A DNA stretch of 64,000 nt from Croceibacterium atlanticum (lineage in GTDB: Bacteria > Pseudomonadota > Alphaproteobacteria > Sphingomonadales > Sphingomonadaceae), in the NCBI RefSeq assembly GCF_001008165.2, contig NZ_CP011452.2, positions 1,674,001 through 1,738,000 on the forward strand, given 5' to 3'. Shown in pieces: positions 10,830 to 19,986 of this stretch; position 1 is the stretch's first letter; every line of letters begins with the position of its first letter. The notes under the pieces are model-generated. The model was given only the letters and a program-made list of their open reading frames with translations. It had not been told where the DNA came from and searched no databases. The translations under genes and the position numbers were made by a program.

Positions 10830-11876
10830 TCAGGCAGCCTTCTTGTTCTTCATGGCCTTCCTGCGCCGCCGCGCGAAAACCGCGGCCGCACCCGCCCCGA
10901 ACAGCAGCAACATCGGCGGTTCCGGAATATCGGTGCCGGAAGAAGTGCTGGTCGTGGTGGTGCCACCCGAACTGGTCGAGGTGCTGCTGGATGTCGAACT
11001 GCTCGTCGAAGTGCTGGTCGAACTGGACGTGCTCGAACTGGACGAAGACGAAGAGGAGGAAGACGAAGACGAACTGGTGCTGGTCGACACGTTGCCGGAT
11101 GTCGAAGTGGACGTCGAAACATTGCCAGACGTGGAGGTGGACACGTTGCCGGAGGTCGATGTCGAGACATTACCCGATGTCGAAGTGGACACATTCCCCG
11201 AAGTGGAGGTCGTGGTCGACACATTTCCCGAGGTGGAAGACGTGGTCGAAACATTGCCCGAAGTGGATGTCGTCGTCGACACGTTACCGGAAGTTGAGGT
11301 CGAAGTCGAAGTCGACACGTTGCCCGATGTCGTGGTGGTCGTGGTCGTCGTCGTGCTGCTCGTGCCGTCGTCACCGCCGGAGCTGGAAGATGAACTGCTG
11401 GTGGAGGAGCTGCCGCTTGTAGAGGAGCTGCCACTGCTCGAAGAGCTGCCCGTGGTGGTGGTGCTGATATCCACGCTGGCCGAGCCGCCGCTACTGCCGC
11501 CGAAGAAGCCGCCGAAGAAACCGCCACCAAAGCCGCCGCCATATCCACCCGAACCGCCGATCACGATCGGCTGGGCGCCGCCACCGGCGATGATGGGCTG
11601 GACCGGCGGCAATTCCGGCAGAGGCACCGGAACCGGCACCATCGCATATTCAGGCTGCTTTTCGATCACGCGGCGAGCGGGCTTTTCCTGCTTGGGAATG
11701 ACGCGCTTCGCCGGCTTCTCCTTCACATATTTGACCTGCTGGACCTTGCCGCCCTTGCCCGACTTGTATTCCAGGTCGGCCGATTGCGGTTCGGCAACAT
11801 GCACGGCGCCACCGACGACAAGCGCGCCACCTGCTGCTGCGGCAGACAGTTTCGCGAGGGCGGTTTTTACCGACAT
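10830..11876 (-). CDS. PEP-CTERM sorting-domain surface protein with Ser/Thr-rich GNVST repeats
   Basis: 348 residues. N-terminal signal-like segment (MSVKTALAKLSAAAAGGALVVGG), a basic KEKPAKRVIPKQEKPARR stretch, a Pro/Gly-rich part (GGSGGYGGGFGGGFFGGFFG), then about 150 residues of almost pure Ser/Thr. Within that lie nine copies of a GNVST-type unit spaced by 8-12 residues. The C-terminus is a PEP-CTERM signal: IPEPPMLLLFGAGAAAVFA followed by RRRRK. Such proteins are exported, cut and anchored by an exosortase; none is encoded in this window. The low-complexity region is likely glycosylated or extracellular-matrix material (inference). The repeats predict length variation between strains. 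Confidence 0.8.
   Translation of the reverse strand: MSVKTALAKLSAAAAGGALVVGGAVHVAEPQSADLEYKSGKGGKVQQVKYVKEKPAKRVIPKQEKPARRVIEKQPEYAMVPVPVPLPELPPVQPIIAGGGAQPIVIGGSGGYGGGFGGGFFGGFFGGSSGGSASVDISTTTTGSSSSSGSSSTSGSSSTSSSSSSSGGDDGTSSTTTTTTTTTSGNVSTSTSTSTSGNVSTTTSTSGNVSTTSSTSGNVSTTTSTSGNVSTSTSGNVSTSTSGNVSTSTSGNVSTSTSTSGNVSTSTSSSSSSSSSSSSSSSTSSSTSTSTSSSTSSSTSTSSGGTTTTSTSSGTDIPEPPMLLLFGAGAAAVFARRRRKAMKNKKAA
11166..11355 (-). repeat. Tandem codon-level repeat encoding GNVST/STS units
   Basis: Degenerate in-frame repeats of roughly 24-36 bases inside the PEP-CTERM gene, visible on the plus strand as recurring GAC-ACA/G-TT-GCC(C/G)-GA blocks separated by GTCGAAGTGGA-like spacers. The approximate limits cover most of the nine GNVST units; some lie just outside. 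Phase is kept throughout, consistent with replication slippage under selection for the reading frame. Confidence 0.6.
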
Positions 11877-12103
11877 GGGCAGTCTCTCTTACGCGTTGCG
11901 GAACAGCTGATCGGCCCGAATGGCGCCGCCGCTGGTCCTGTTGGGCACACCAACACGCGAAAAACCTTTCCCGACAATTGCCTTTGCAATGTTTTTGGGC
12001 TGCCGGAGCTGTTTTTTCAGTCCCGGAACGGGATGCGAACCCGCTTTGTCCCGATCTGGAACCAACCAACGGCCGATTCCAAATGAACTGTTAACTGTTT
12101 TGA

Positions 12104-13132
12104 CTATTTCCCGCCGTCGAAAAGACCCGTCTGCGATCCTGGGGGCGGGGTGATTCCCAGGTGATTCCACCCTGCATCATTGAGGCAGCGCCCGCGGGCG
12201 GTGCGTGCGATCAGGCCCAGCTGGATCAGATATGGCTCGATCACTTCCTCAACCGTGTCGCGCGGTTCGGAAAGGCCGGCGGCCAGCGTTTCAACACCCA
12301 CCGGCCCACCCTTGTAGATATCCGCGATCATGGTGAGATAACGCCGGTCCATTGCATCCAGGCCGAGCGAATCGACTTCCAGCCGGGTCAGCGCCCGGTC
12401 CGCCACTTCGGCGCTGATCGTGCCGTTTCCATCGACATGGGCGAAATCGCGCACCCGGCGCAGCAGCCGCCCCGCCACGCGCGGTGTCCCGCGTGAACGG
12501 CGGGCGATCTCCCGCGCGCCGCCCGGCTCCATCGTCATGCCCAGCAGGCCCGCGCCGCGTGTCACCACCTGCTGCAATTCCTCCACCGTGTAGAAATTGA
12601 GCCGCACGGGAATGCCGAAACGGTCCCGCAAGGGCGTGGTCAGCAGGCCCTGCCGCGTGGTCGCCCCCACCAGCGTGAAGGGCGGCAGGTCGATGCGGAC
12701 GCTGCGCGCAGAAGGGCCCTCGCCAATGATGATGTCGAGCGCGCGATCTTCCATCGCGGGATAAAGCACTTCCTCCACCACGGGATTGAGCCGGTGAATC
12801 TCGTCGATGAACAACACGTCATGCGGTTCTAGATTGGTCAGCAAAGCGGCCAGATCGCCCGATTTGGCGATGACCGGGCCACTGGTGGCGCGAAAGCCCG
12901 CGCCAAGTTCCCTGGCCACGATCTGCGCCAGCGTGGTCTTGCCCAGCCCCGGCGGGCCGAAGAACAGCACATGGTCCATCGCCTCCCCGCGCCCACGCGC
13001 GGCCTCGATAAAGACGCGCAAATTCTCCCGCGCGGCCGCCTGGCCGACAAATTCGCCAAGCGATTTCGGCCGCAGCGCCGCATCCGCGTCTTCCGGCTGG
13101 CGTTCGGGTGAAAGATCCGGGTTGGTGCTCAT
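12104..13132 (-). CDS. ruvB: Holliday junction branch migration ATPase RuvB
   Basis: 342 residues, full length. AAA+ motor that, with RuvA, drives branch migration of Holliday junctions. Walker A is [12 protein letters not shown] (about residue 62), Walker B is [10 protein letters not shown], sensor I lies in [19 protein letters not shown] with the arginine finger region, and the C-terminal winged helix contains [30 protein letters not shown] in pieces. The start [12 protein letters not shown] is supported by family alignment. It lies downstream of ruvA in the same direction, with an unusual gap of 127 bases; ruvC, often upstream of ruvA, is not present here. Confidence 0.97.
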   Translation of the reverse strand: MSTNPDLSPERQPEDADAALRPKSLGEFVGQAAARENLRVFIEAARGRGEAMDHVLFFGPPGLGKTTLAQIVARELGAGFRATSGPVIAKSGDLAALLTNLEPHDVLFIDEIHRLNPVVEEVLYPAMEDRALDIIIGEGPSARSVRIDLPPFTLVGATTRQGLLTTPLRDRFGIPVRLNFYTVEELQQVVTRGAGLLGMTMEPGGAREIARRSRGTPRVAGRLLRRVRDFAHVDGNGTISAEVADRALTRLEVDSLGLDAMDRRYLTMIADIYKGGPVGVETLAAGLSEPRDTVEEVIEPYLIQLGLIARTARGRCLNDAGWNHLGITPPPGSQTGLFDGGK

Positions 13133-13259
13133 ATGAACGGGTTCAGCGTAATAGCTTGTTGCCGCAGCAATGCGTGGGCCGCGATGGCAGGCATGATCGT
13201 GAACCTGCCGCCTGTCGCTGGATACCCACCGCGGGGATGATGATGAAGGGCCATTTCAC

Positions 13260-13862
13260 TCACCCCGCCGCCCTCTTCAATGCCACGCGGATCAGTTCGC
13301 TTTCGCTCGCGCCCTCGCCCAGTTCGCCCTGGGCTTTCGCCACGGCCTGCGCCGCGATTGCCGGTTTGAAGCCGAGATTTTCCAGCGCCGAAACCGCATC
13401 GGCATTGGCGCCGCCGACCAGCCGCGCCGGGGCCGCGCCCGTTGCGCCGCCGCCCGGAAGTGCACCAGCCCTGTCCTTGAGTTCGTTGACGATGCGCCCG
13501 GCCAGTTTCGGCCCCACGCCCTGCGCCCTGGCGATCGTCGCCGCGTCCTGCGCCGCGCAGGCATCGCGCACTTCACCAATGCTCAGCGCGGAAAGGATCG
13601 CCAGCGCAACCTTGCTGCCCACGCCCTGCACCGTCGTCAGCAGGCGAAACCAGTCACGCTCCCCCGCTTCGGCGAAGCCCAGCAGTCGCATGTCGTTTTC
13701 GCTGACCTGCAGATCGGTAAAAACGGTGCAACCTTCCCCCACATTGCCCAGCGCGGAAAGCGTCTTGGACGAACAATGGACGAGATAGCCGACGCCCTGG
13801 ACATCGATCACGGCCCAGTCCACGCCGGTATCGTCAAGCACACCCTTGAGCTTTGCAATCAT
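13260..13862 (-). CDS. ruvA: Holliday junction branch migration protein RuvA
   Basis: 200 residues, normal length. Begins MIAKLKGVLDDTGVDWAVIDVQGVGY, the OB-fold domain I. The helix-hairpin-helix domain II holds LLTTVQGVGSKVALAILSAL and ARAQGVGPKLAGRIVNELKD. A short, flexible linker leads to the C-terminal domain III (ADAVSALENLGFKPAIAAQAV) that contacts RuvB. It binds the four-way junction as a tetramer and recruits RuvB. The gene precedes ruvB, and a small possible reading frame lies between them. Confidence 0.96.
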   Translation of the reverse strand: MIAKLKGVLDDTGVDWAVIDVQGVGYLVHCSSKTLSALGNVGEGCTVFTDLQVSENDMRLLGFAEAGERDWFRLLTTVQGVGSKVALAILSALSIGEVRDACAAQDAATIARAQGVGPKLAGRIVNELKDRAGALPGGGATGAAPARLVGGANADAVSALENLGFKPAIAAQAVAKAQGELGEGASESELIRVALKRAAG

Positions 13863-14172
13863 GTTTTGTTCTTGCCCGAGCGCGGGACCGATGGCCAGTG
13901 AAAAGGCGCGCTTTTCCGCAAGCGCTGGAACAGTTGGAACACTGTCCCGAAGCGGAATTCGCGCGGCATGGTGCGCAAATGGGAAAAAGGACCGGTGGGG
14001 GACTGCACATGGGCGGGCATCGGCAGGCTGTTAAGCGCAGGGGCGAGCTGTAGGACAGCGGAGCCTTGCAGCCACTCTTCACCTCACCCGCGCGGGAATG
14101 ACGCGGCAACAGCGCCATACCGAATGATCGACGATATGGACAGCCCCCCTATCTTGCGCCAATGCCGCGGGC
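13863..14172. other. Intergenic region between ruvA and aroC (divergent starts)
   Basis: 310 bases with no gene I can support. Short frames on both strands are Ser/Pro/Cys/Arg-rich and look like GC-driven noise. It must contain the divergent promoters of ruvA and aroC. Near 14090-14102 there is a small palindromic word (ACCCGCGCGGGAATGAC), the style of short dispersed intergenic repeats in this group, but only one copy is seen here. Confidence 0.5.
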
Positions 14173-15240
14173 ATGAGCGTCAATACATTCGGCCGCGTTT
14201 TACGTTTCACGACCTGGGGCGAAAGCCACGGCCCGGCTTTGGGTGCTGTGCTGGACGGGTGCCCGCCGGGGCTGGAAATCAGCGAAGAGGCGATCCAGCC
14301 ATTTCTGGATGCGCGCCGCCCCGGCACCAGCAAGTTCACTACCCAGCGGCGGGAACCGGACGCGGTGAAAATCCTGTCCGGCACGTTCGAGGGCAGGACC
14401 ACCGGCACGCCGATCAGCCTGATGATCGAAAACACGGACCAGCGGTCCAAGGATTATTCCGATGTCGCCCAGGCCTATCGCCCCGGCCATGCGGATTACA
14501 CTTATGACGCGAAATATGGCTTCCGCGATTATCGCGGCGGCGGCAGGTCCAGCGCGCGGGAAACCGCCGCGCGGGTCGCGGCAGGCGCAGTGGCGCGACA
14601 GATAATCCCCGAAGTGTCCATCATGGCCTATGTCTGCGAGATCGGCGGGGACGAGATCGACCGCGAAGCCTTCGATCCCGCGCAGATCGGCCAGAACCCG
14701 TTTTTCTGCCCCGATAGCTGGGCGGTGAAGCGCTGGGAAAAGCTGGTGGACGATGCGCGCAAGGACGGATCCAGCCTCGGCGCCGTGGTGGAATGCGTGG
14801 CCACGGGCGTGCCGGCCGGGTGGGGCGCGCCGATCTATGGCAAGCTGGATGCGGATCTGGCGGCTGCGATGATGGGCATCAATGCGGTGAAGGCGGTGGA
14901 AATCGGCGACGGTTTCCGCGCCGCACGCCTGCGCGGGGAAGAGAATGCCGACCCGATGCATCCGGGCGAAAACGGGCCGGAATTCTCGGCCAATCATGCA
15001 GGCGGCATCGCCGGGGGCATTTCCACCGGCCAGCCGGTCGTGATGCGGATCGCCTTCAAGCCGACCAGTTCCATCCTCATCCCGCAGGACACGATCACCC
15101 GCGAAGGCGAAGCGACGAAACTGGCCACCAAGGGCCGCCACGATCCCTGCGTGGGCATTCGCGGCGCGCCAGTGGTGGAAGCGATGATGGCGCTGGTGCT
15201 GGCGGACCACAAACTGCTCCACCGCGCGCAGTGCGGATAA
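14173..15240 (+). CDS. aroC: Chorismate synthase
   Basis: 355 residues. Final step of the shikimate pathway, conversion of EPSP to chorismate with reduced FMN. Starts [25 protein letters not shown], the first family signature. The FMN- and substrate-binding stretches [30 protein letters not shown] (in pieces) and later [18 protein letters not shown] and [13 protein letters not shown] are intact. The start ATG has no neighbour within 300 bases upstream and the gene appears to be monocistronic. Confidence 0.97.
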   Translation: MSVNTFGRVLRFTTWGESHGPALGAVLDGCPPGLEISEEAIQPFLDARRPGTSKFTTQRREPDAVKILSGTFEGRTTGTPISLMIENTDQRSKDYSDVAQAYRPGHADYTYDAKYGFRDYRGGGRSSARETAARVAAGAVARQIIPEVSIMAYVCEIGGDEIDREAFDPAQIGQNPFFCPDSWAVKRWEKLVDDARKDGSSLGAVVECVATGVPAGWGAPIYGKLDADLAAAMMGINAVKAVEIGDGFRAARLRGEENADPMHPGENGPEFSANHAGGIAGGISTGQPVVMRIAFKPTSSILIPQDTITREGEATKLATKGRHDPCVGIRGAPVVEAMMALVLADHKLLHRAQCG

Positions 15241-15317
15241 GCGCATAAAGGGCCGGGTTTGCGGCAGCCGGACGACAACAGGATCGTGGATAGCGGGCGG
15301 GCAGTCCATTAATCGTT

Positions 15318-15366
15318 GATTTCGATCAATATCCTGTGATTGATTTATTTCATCAAACCAATCGAT
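15318..15366. promoter_or_regulatory. Candidate LysR-type (OxyR-like) operator upstream of ahpC
   Basis: An AT-rich island in GC-rich DNA contains repeated GAT/ATC half-sites, the clearest being TTGAT-N7-ATCAA at 15340-15356, flanked by ATTG and CAAT. OxyR is the established activator of ahpC in many proteobacteria and binds spaced dyads of this general kind. The assignment to OxyR is inference; no oxyR gene is in the window. Confidence 0.35.
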
Positions 15367-15448
15367 ACTCCTCACTGGCGAGAATCGGCAGTGGGCCCTA
15401 TCTCCTCTCCCGAGTGTTTCACCCCCAGGAAATAGGGAGATTTTACGC

Positions 15449-16015
15449 ATGGGTATCATTGGCAGCACTGTGAAGCCGTTCAAGGCCACCGCATTCCAGG
15501 CCGGCAAGGATTTCTTCGAAGTCACCGAGAAGGATCTCGAAGGCAAGTGGACGGTGTTCTTCTTCTACCCCGCCGACTTCACCTTCGTCTGCCCGACCGA
15601 GCTGGAAGATCTCGGCAAGCAGTATGACACGCTGAAGGGCATGGACGTGGAAGTCTATGGCGTTTCCACCGACACGCATTTCAGCCACAAGGCATGGCAC
15701 GACACTTCGGACAAGATCGGCAAGATCCAGTATCCGTTCCTGGGTGACCAGCTGCACACGCTTTCCAAGAACTTCAATGTTCTGCGCGAGGAAATGGGCC
15801 TGGCCGACCGTGCGACCTTCGTGGTCGATCCCGACGGCGTGATCCAGATCATGGAAATCACCTGCGAAGGCGTTGGCCGTAACGCGGCCGAACTGGTCCG
15901 CAAGATCAAGGCCGCGCAGTATGTCCGCGCCAATCCGGGCCAGGTCTGCCCGGCCGCATGGGAAGAAGGCAGCGAAACCCTCGCTCCGTCGCTCGACCTC
16001 GTCGGCAAGATCTAA
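15449..16015 (+). CDS. ahpC: Alkyl hydroperoxide reductase subunit C (2-Cys peroxiredoxin)
   Basis: 188 residues, the typical AhpC length. Reduces H2O2, organic hydroperoxides and peroxynitrite in the cytoplasm. The peroxidatic cysteine is in [12 protein letters not shown] (about Cys48) and the resolving cysteine in [12 protein letters not shown] (about Cys168), as in the typical 2-Cys class. The ribosome site AGGGAG lies eight bases before the ATG. ahpF follows 99 bases later on the same strand, separated by strong hairpins, and an AT-rich operator-like region lies upstream. Confidence 0.97.
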   Translation: MGIIGSTVKPFKATAFQAGKDFFEVTEKDLEGKWTVFFFYPADFTFVCPTELEDLGKQYDTLKGMDVEVYGVSTDTHFSHKAWHDTSDKIGKIQYPFLGDQLHTLSKNFNVLREEMGLADRATFVVDPDGVIQIMEITCEGVGRNAAELVRKIKAAQYVRANPGQVCPAAWEEGSETLAPSLDLVGKI

Positions 16016-16027
16016 GTCTTAGCAATC

Positions 16028-16090
16028 CCCGCATCCCGATGCGGGTCGCATGGCGGCCCGGGGCGTGCCCCCCACGCCCCGGGCCGTTTC
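16028..16090 (+). terminator. Tandem intercistronic hairpins between ahpC and ahpF (attenuator-like)
   Basis: Two hairpins in series: CCCGCAT/ATGCGGG with a four-base loop (16028-16045), then a perfect 14-base stem CGGCCCGGGGCGTG/CACGCCCCGGGCCG with a five-C loop (16054-16086) followed only by TTTC. The weak T-run suggests a partial terminator or an RNA-stabilising 3' end, giving more ahpC than ahpF mRNA. AhpC is needed in excess over AhpF, so this makes sense. Confidence 0.65.
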
Positions 16091-16114
16091 AGTTTCCAGC
16101 AGGAGAATATTCCG

Positions 16115-17704
16115 ATGCTCGACGCCAATATGACGCAACAGCTCCAGCAATTTCTCGGCAACCTGCGCGAGCCGATCGAGCTCGTCGCCTCTCTCGGCGA
16201 CGATGACAAATCGGCCCAGACCCGCGAATTGCTGGAAGAAATTGCTGCCCTGAACGACAAGGTGACCGCCAGTTTCGACGGCACCAACGAACGCAAGCCC
16301 AGCTTCATCATCCGCCGCGCAAGCGATGCGGAAAAGTGGGTCCGCTTCGCCGGCCTGCCGATGGGCCATGAATTCACCAGCCTCGTGCTGGCCCTGCTCT
16401 GGGCCGGTGGCCACCCGCCCAAGGTGGAACAGGATGTGCTGGACCAGATCGCCGCACTTGAAGGCGATTACAATTTCGAGATGTATTTCTCCCTGTCCTG
16501 CCACAATTGCCCGGACGTGGTGCAGGCCCTGACGCTGATGGCGCTGAACAATCCGCGCATCACGGCCACGCTGATCGAAGGCGGTGCCTTCCAGGACGAG
16601 GTGGAGAAGCGCAATGTCCTCGCCGTGCCGGCAACCTTCCTCAACGGGGAAATGTTCGCCAGCGGCAAGATGAGCGTGGAAGAAGTGCTGGCCAAACTGG
16701 ATGGCAATGCCGGCGCCCGCGCGGCGGCCAAGCTGGCCGACAAGGAACCGTTTGAAGTGCTGGTCATCGGCGGCGGCCCCGCCGGTGCGGCAGCCTCCGT
16801 CTATACGGCGCGCAAGGGCTTCAGCACGGGCATCGCGGCAGAACGCTTCGGCGGGCAGGTGCTGGACACGATGGGGATCGAGAACTTCATTTCCGTCCCC
16901 TATACCGAAGGCCCCAAGCTGGCCGCCCAGCTGGAAGCGCATGTCGGTGAATATGACATCGACGTGATGAATTTGCAGACGGCGAAACAGCTCATTCCGG
17001 CCAGGCAGCCCGGCGGGATGCACGAGGTGGTGTTCGAAAACGGCGCTTCGCTGAAGGCCCGGTCCATCATCCTGTCCACCGGCGCCCGCTGGCGGAATCT
17101 GGGCGTGCCGGGCGAATTCGAATATCGCAATCGCGGCGTGGCCTATTGCCCGCACTGCGACGGCCCGCTGTTCAAGGGCAAGCGAGTGGCGGTTATCGGC
17201 GGCGGCAATAGCGGCGTCGAAGCGGCGATCGACCTGGCCAATATCGTGGGCCATGTCACGCTGGTCGAATTCGACAGCAAGCTGCGCGCCGACCAGGTGC
17301 TGCAGGACAAGCTCCGCAGCCTGGCCAATGTCGACATCCTCGTCTCCGCACAGACGACGGAGATCACCGGCGATGGCGAGCGGGTTAACGGCCTGGTCTA
17401 CAAGAACCGCGAAAGCGGGGAAGAAAAGACGGTCGAGCTGGAAGGCGTGTTCGTCCAGATCGGCCTGGTGCCCAACACCGAATGGCTGAAGGAATCGGGC
17501 CTTGAACTGTCGAAATTCGGCGAGATCATGATCGACGAAAAGGCGGCGACGAACCTTCCCGGTATCTTCGCAGCGGGCGATTGCACCACCGTGCCTTACA
17601 AGCAGATCATCATCGCCATGGGCGAAGGATCGAAAGCAGCATTGAGCGCATTCGATTATCTGATCCGCACCCAACCGGCGGACGAGGTGGCCGAAGCGGC
17701 CTGA
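16115..17704 (+). CDS. ahpF: Alkyl hydroperoxide reductase subunit F
   Basis: 529 residues. NADH-dependent flavoprotein disulfide reductase that recycles AhpC. The N-terminal tandem thioredoxin-like domain carries the CxxC-type SCHNCPD (about residue 128-134). It is followed by the FAD-binding [17 protein letters not shown] (about residue 216), the second redox centre YCPHCDGP (about 345), the NAD-binding [14 protein letters not shown] and the C-terminal FAADG-like [14 protein letters not shown]. All redox cysteines are intact. A ribosome site CAGGAG precedes the start. It ends in a good terminator. Confidence 0.97.
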   Translation: MLDANMTQQLQQFLGNLREPIELVASLGDDDKSAQTRELLEEIAALNDKVTASFDGTNERKPSFIIRRASDAEKWVRFAGLPMGHEFTSLVLALLWAGGHPPKVEQDVLDQIAALEGDYNFEMYFSLSCHNCPDVVQALTLMALNNPRITATLIEGGAFQDEVEKRNVLAVPATFLNGEMFASGKMSVEEVLAKLDGNAGARAAAKLADKEPFEVLVIGGGPAGAAASVYTARKGFSTGIAAERFGGQVLDTMGIENFISVPYTEGPKLAAQLEAHVGEYDIDVMNLQTAKQLIPARQPGGMHEVVFENGASLKARSIILSTGARWRNLGVPGEFEYRNRGVAYCPHCDGPLFKGKRVAVIGGGNSGVEAAIDLANIVGHVTLVEFDSKLRADQVLQDKLRSLANVDILVSAQTTEITGDGERVNGLVYKNRESGEEKTVELEGVFVQIGLVPNTEWLKESGLELSKFGEIMIDEKAATNLPGIFAAGDCTTVPYKQIIIAMGEGSKAALSAFDYLIRTQPADEVAEAA

Positions 17705-17728
17705 TCGTCTGGCCCGGCGGCAAGGAAA

Positions 17729-17766
17729 AGCGGGCGGGGTTCAGCGAACCTCGCCCGTTCTTTTTT
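17729..17766 (+). terminator. Intrinsic terminator of ahpCF
   Basis: An 11-base stem CGGGCGGGGTT/AACCTCGCCCG with one G-T pair and a five-base loop CAGCG, followed by TTCTTTTTT. Confidence 0.9.
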
Positions 17767-17919
17767 GCGCGAGCGTTATTCTCCGCGCTTTCATTCCGGA
17801 TTTTCCAACTTTCCTGAAACGGGGCACCCCGTGGAAAAACATGGCAATATCGTAAGACATATTTGACGATCGGAATCGATAAATAGCAGCCAGATATATT
17901 GGCCGATCGGAGAGTGCCG

Positions 17920-18219
17920 ATGTTGCAGGACCGCGTAGCAGACCGACGTGAAGTCGAGATAGAGGCGCATTGCTTCATGCAGAGACGCTCTTTCCCCCTG
18001 TCCGTCACCGATATTTCCGTCGATGGATGCGCGGTCAGGGCGATCGCGCAGGAACCGCTGGAACAGGCAGATTTCCTGAAGCTGCGGATTGCCAATTCGA
18101 TAGAGGTCAATGGGAAGATCGCCTGGCTGAACGGAGAGACGGCAGGCGTTCGCTTCTTCGGCCAGATCAACCCTGTCGTGGTAGAGATGCTGCTGGCCCG
18201 CAAGGCAACCCTCAACTGA
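17920..18219 (+). CDS. PilZ-domain protein
   Basis: 99 residues, a stand-alone PilZ domain. The c-di-GMP-binding signature is recognisable: an RxxxR-like start DRVADRREVEIEAHCF (about residues 4-19) and the D/NxSxxG box DISVDGCAV (about 34-42). WLNGETAGVRFFGQI matches the last strands. PilZ proteins relay c-di-GMP signals to motility, polysaccharide or cell-cycle targets; the partner is unknown. The start is the ATG preceded by GGAGAG; a TTG 21 bases upstream is weaker. The glycine of the second motif is followed by C, a common variation, so binding is likely but unproven. Confidence 0.8.
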   Translation: MLQDRVADRREVEIEAHCFMQRRSFPLSVTDISVDGCAVRAIAQEPLEQADFLKLRIANSIEVNGKIAWLNGETAGVRFFGQINPVVVEMLLARKATLN

Positions 18220-18232
18220 TGGCGCAGGGTCG

Positions 18233-18787
18233 CTATCGCCCCTTTTTCAACACCAGATAGAGCGCGCCCTCCCCGCCATGCCGCCGGTGCGCCTTGCGAA
18301 TGGCGGCGATATGAGAAGCATGCGGACCGGCGGCGAGCCAGTCCAGCATCTGCGCGCGGATGGCCCCGCGGCTATGGCTGCGATCCGCGGCATCGACCGG
18401 GCGCGGCCGGCCAGTTACCACCAGCACCAGCCGGGCACCCATGGCCCGTGCCTGCGCCAGCCCCATGTCGAGCCGGCGATGGGCGGTTTCCAGCGTATGG
18501 CCATGCAGGTCCAGCGTAAAATCGGGATCCATCGCCGCACGGTTCAGCCGCCTGTCCCAATGTGAATTCAGCCCCGGATCGGGCGCAGGCTTCGGTGGCG
18601 GCGGAGCCGGGCGCGGCGGCGGTACGCGGCCCTTCACGGCAGGCCTGGGCGGAATTGCAGGCACGGGTTTGCGCACCGGAACGGGCGCAGGCTGCGGGGT
18701 TTCGCGCCCCTTCAGCGGGGTGACGCTTTGCGCCACGCGTTCCCACAGGGCGGCTTCCGCCTCGCTCAGGCCACGGGGAGGCTTCAC
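18233..18787 (-). CDS. Smr/MutS2-like domain protein
   Basis: 184 residues. N-terminal 80 residues are Pro/Arg-rich and look disordered. The C-terminal Smr domain has DFTLDLHGHTLETAHRRL (the LDLHG motif), LVLVVTGRP and a late HRRHGGEGALYLVLKK with the HxxxGxGA-type end. Smr domains are metal-independent nicking or RNA endonucleases; in alphaproteobacteria this stand-alone form often sits beside mltA. It starts with GTG that shares bases with the stop codon of mltA (CAGTGAAG), so it is translationally coupled to mltA. Confidence 0.88.
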   Translation of the reverse strand: MKPPRGLSEAEAALWERVAQSVTPLKGRETPQPAPVPVRKPVPAIPPRPAVKGRVPPPRPAPPPPKPAPDPGLNSHWDRRLNRAAMDPDFTLDLHGHTLETAHRRLDMGLAQARAMGARLVLVVTGRPRPVDAADRSHSRGAIRAQMLDWLAAGPHASHIAAIRKAHRRHGGEGALYLVLKKGR

Positions 18788-19983
18788 TGCGCCCCCAGCC
18801 GGTCTAGCACTCCCTTCGGCAGCAGCAGCAACGCATCGCCGCGTGCGCTCATCCCGCCGGCAATGGTCCGCGCGTCCTCACCCGCTCCCCAGAAACTGTC
18901 GAACCTGTTTGGCCCCTTGATTGCGCCGCCCGTATCCTGCGCAATCCACAAGCCCTGCACTTCCGGCCGGTCGGTATCAAGCAGCACCGGCGCGCCCAGC
19001 GGCACGAATCTAGGATCCGCGGCGACGGAACTTTCCCGCCGCACCGGCACTTCCAGCGCCCCCAGCGGCCCATCCCCGGTCAGTTCGCGGAAGAAAACCC
19101 AGCTTTCGTTGAGCTGCATCAGCGCGTGGCCTTCAACTGGGTTTTCACGAATATATTGCATGATGCCCTGCATGGAGGCCGGATACTGGCCGGGCCCATC
19201 CCCCAGCAAGCCACGTTCGCGCATTACGCCGCCAATGCCGGTATAGGCATGGCCGTTCTGCCCGGCATAGCCGATGCGGATCACTTCGCCTTCGGGCGTT
19301 TTCAGCCGGCCCGATCCCTGTACCTGCAGAAAGAAGAATTCCACCGGATCGGCAACCCAGGCGATTTCCAGCCCGCGCCCTTCCAGCGCACCCGCTTCGA
19401 TCTCGGCACGGGTGTAATAGGGGACAAGATTGCCATCATCGCCATAGCGGCCAAGCGGCGCCCGGCCCGTCCGGTCTTCCGGTCGAACGTCATCCGGCCA
19501 CGCGCGAACCAGATCCTGCGGCATGGCATAGACCGGCGTTTCAAAGCCGGGGCGCCGCGTCCGCGATCCGGCGATCTCCGGCTCGTAATAGCCGGTGACG
19601 AAGCTCGATCCATTACCGATGCGGGCCGTGTCGAAATAGGCCTGGAAAAAACCGGCCGCTTCGGCCGTGGGCCAGCCCGGCGCCGCTTCGCAGGATGGGC
19701 GCCAGTCATCCGGGCGGGTCAGCCCGCTGGCATCCGTGCGGCGCAACAGCTTTGGGCAGCTTTCCCTGTAGGAAGCGAGCGCGGCCCCGGCATCATGCGG
19801 CGCCAGTTGCGCGGCGGGCAGCGGTGCGGCGCGAAAAACGCCCGCCTGCAGCGCAGTCTCAGGTGCGGTAAGCGGCGGCTTGCCGGGCGGCACCATGCCG
19901 CCACAGGCAACCAGCAGCATGGTCGCGGAGAGGGCTGCGAAGGCGCGGAATTGCCTTGGGCCGCCAACCCCGCGAAAGGGCAC
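18784..19983 (-). CDS. mltA: Lytic murein transglycosylase A (MltA), lipoprotein
   Basis: 399 residues. Cleaves glycan strands of murein to 1,6-anhydro products. The signal peptide ends in a lipobox LLVACGG (Cys about 27), so it should be anchored in the outer membrane. Family motifs are FVTGYYEPEIAGSRTR, MQGIMQYIRENP and, in the C-terminal 3D domain, RFVPLGAPVLLDTD, GLWIAQDTGGAIKGPNRFDSFWG (in pieces), with the catalytic aspartate in the latter. The gene starts with GTG three bases after the stop of the Tim44-like gene. TimA-MltA-Smr form one transcription unit, a neighbourhood common in Sphingomonadales. Confidence 0.95.
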   Translation of the reverse strand: MPFRGVGGPRQFRAFAALSATMLLVACGGMVPPGKPPLTAPETALQAGVFRAAPLPAAQLAPHDAGAALASYRESCPKLLRRTDASGLTRPDDWRPSCEAAPGWPTAEAAGFFQAYFDTARIGNGSSFVTGYYEPEIAGSRTRRPGFETPVYAMPQDLVRAWPDDVRPEDRTGRAPLGRYGDDGNLVPYYTRAEIEAGALEGRGLEIAWVADPVEFFFLQVQGSGRLKTPEGEVIRIGYAGQNGHAYTGIGGVMRERGLLGDGPGQYPASMQGIMQYIRENPVEGHALMQLNESWVFFRELTGDGPLGALEVPVRRESSVAADPRFVPLGAPVLLDTDRPEVQGLWIAQDTGGAIKGPNRFDSFWGAGEDARTIAGGMSARGDALLLLPKGVLDRLGAQ

Positions 19984-19986
19984 GGA

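Noticed and set aside
10756-11910. Acidic Val/Glu-rich frame opposite the PEP-CTERM gene
   Set aside because: It is the complement of the Ser/Thr repeat codons; the minus-strand frame has a signal peptide, PEP-CTERM and terminator.
13834-14118. Small minus-strand frame upstream of ruvA
   Set aside because: Overlaps the ruvA start, Ser/Pro/Cys-rich, no motif.
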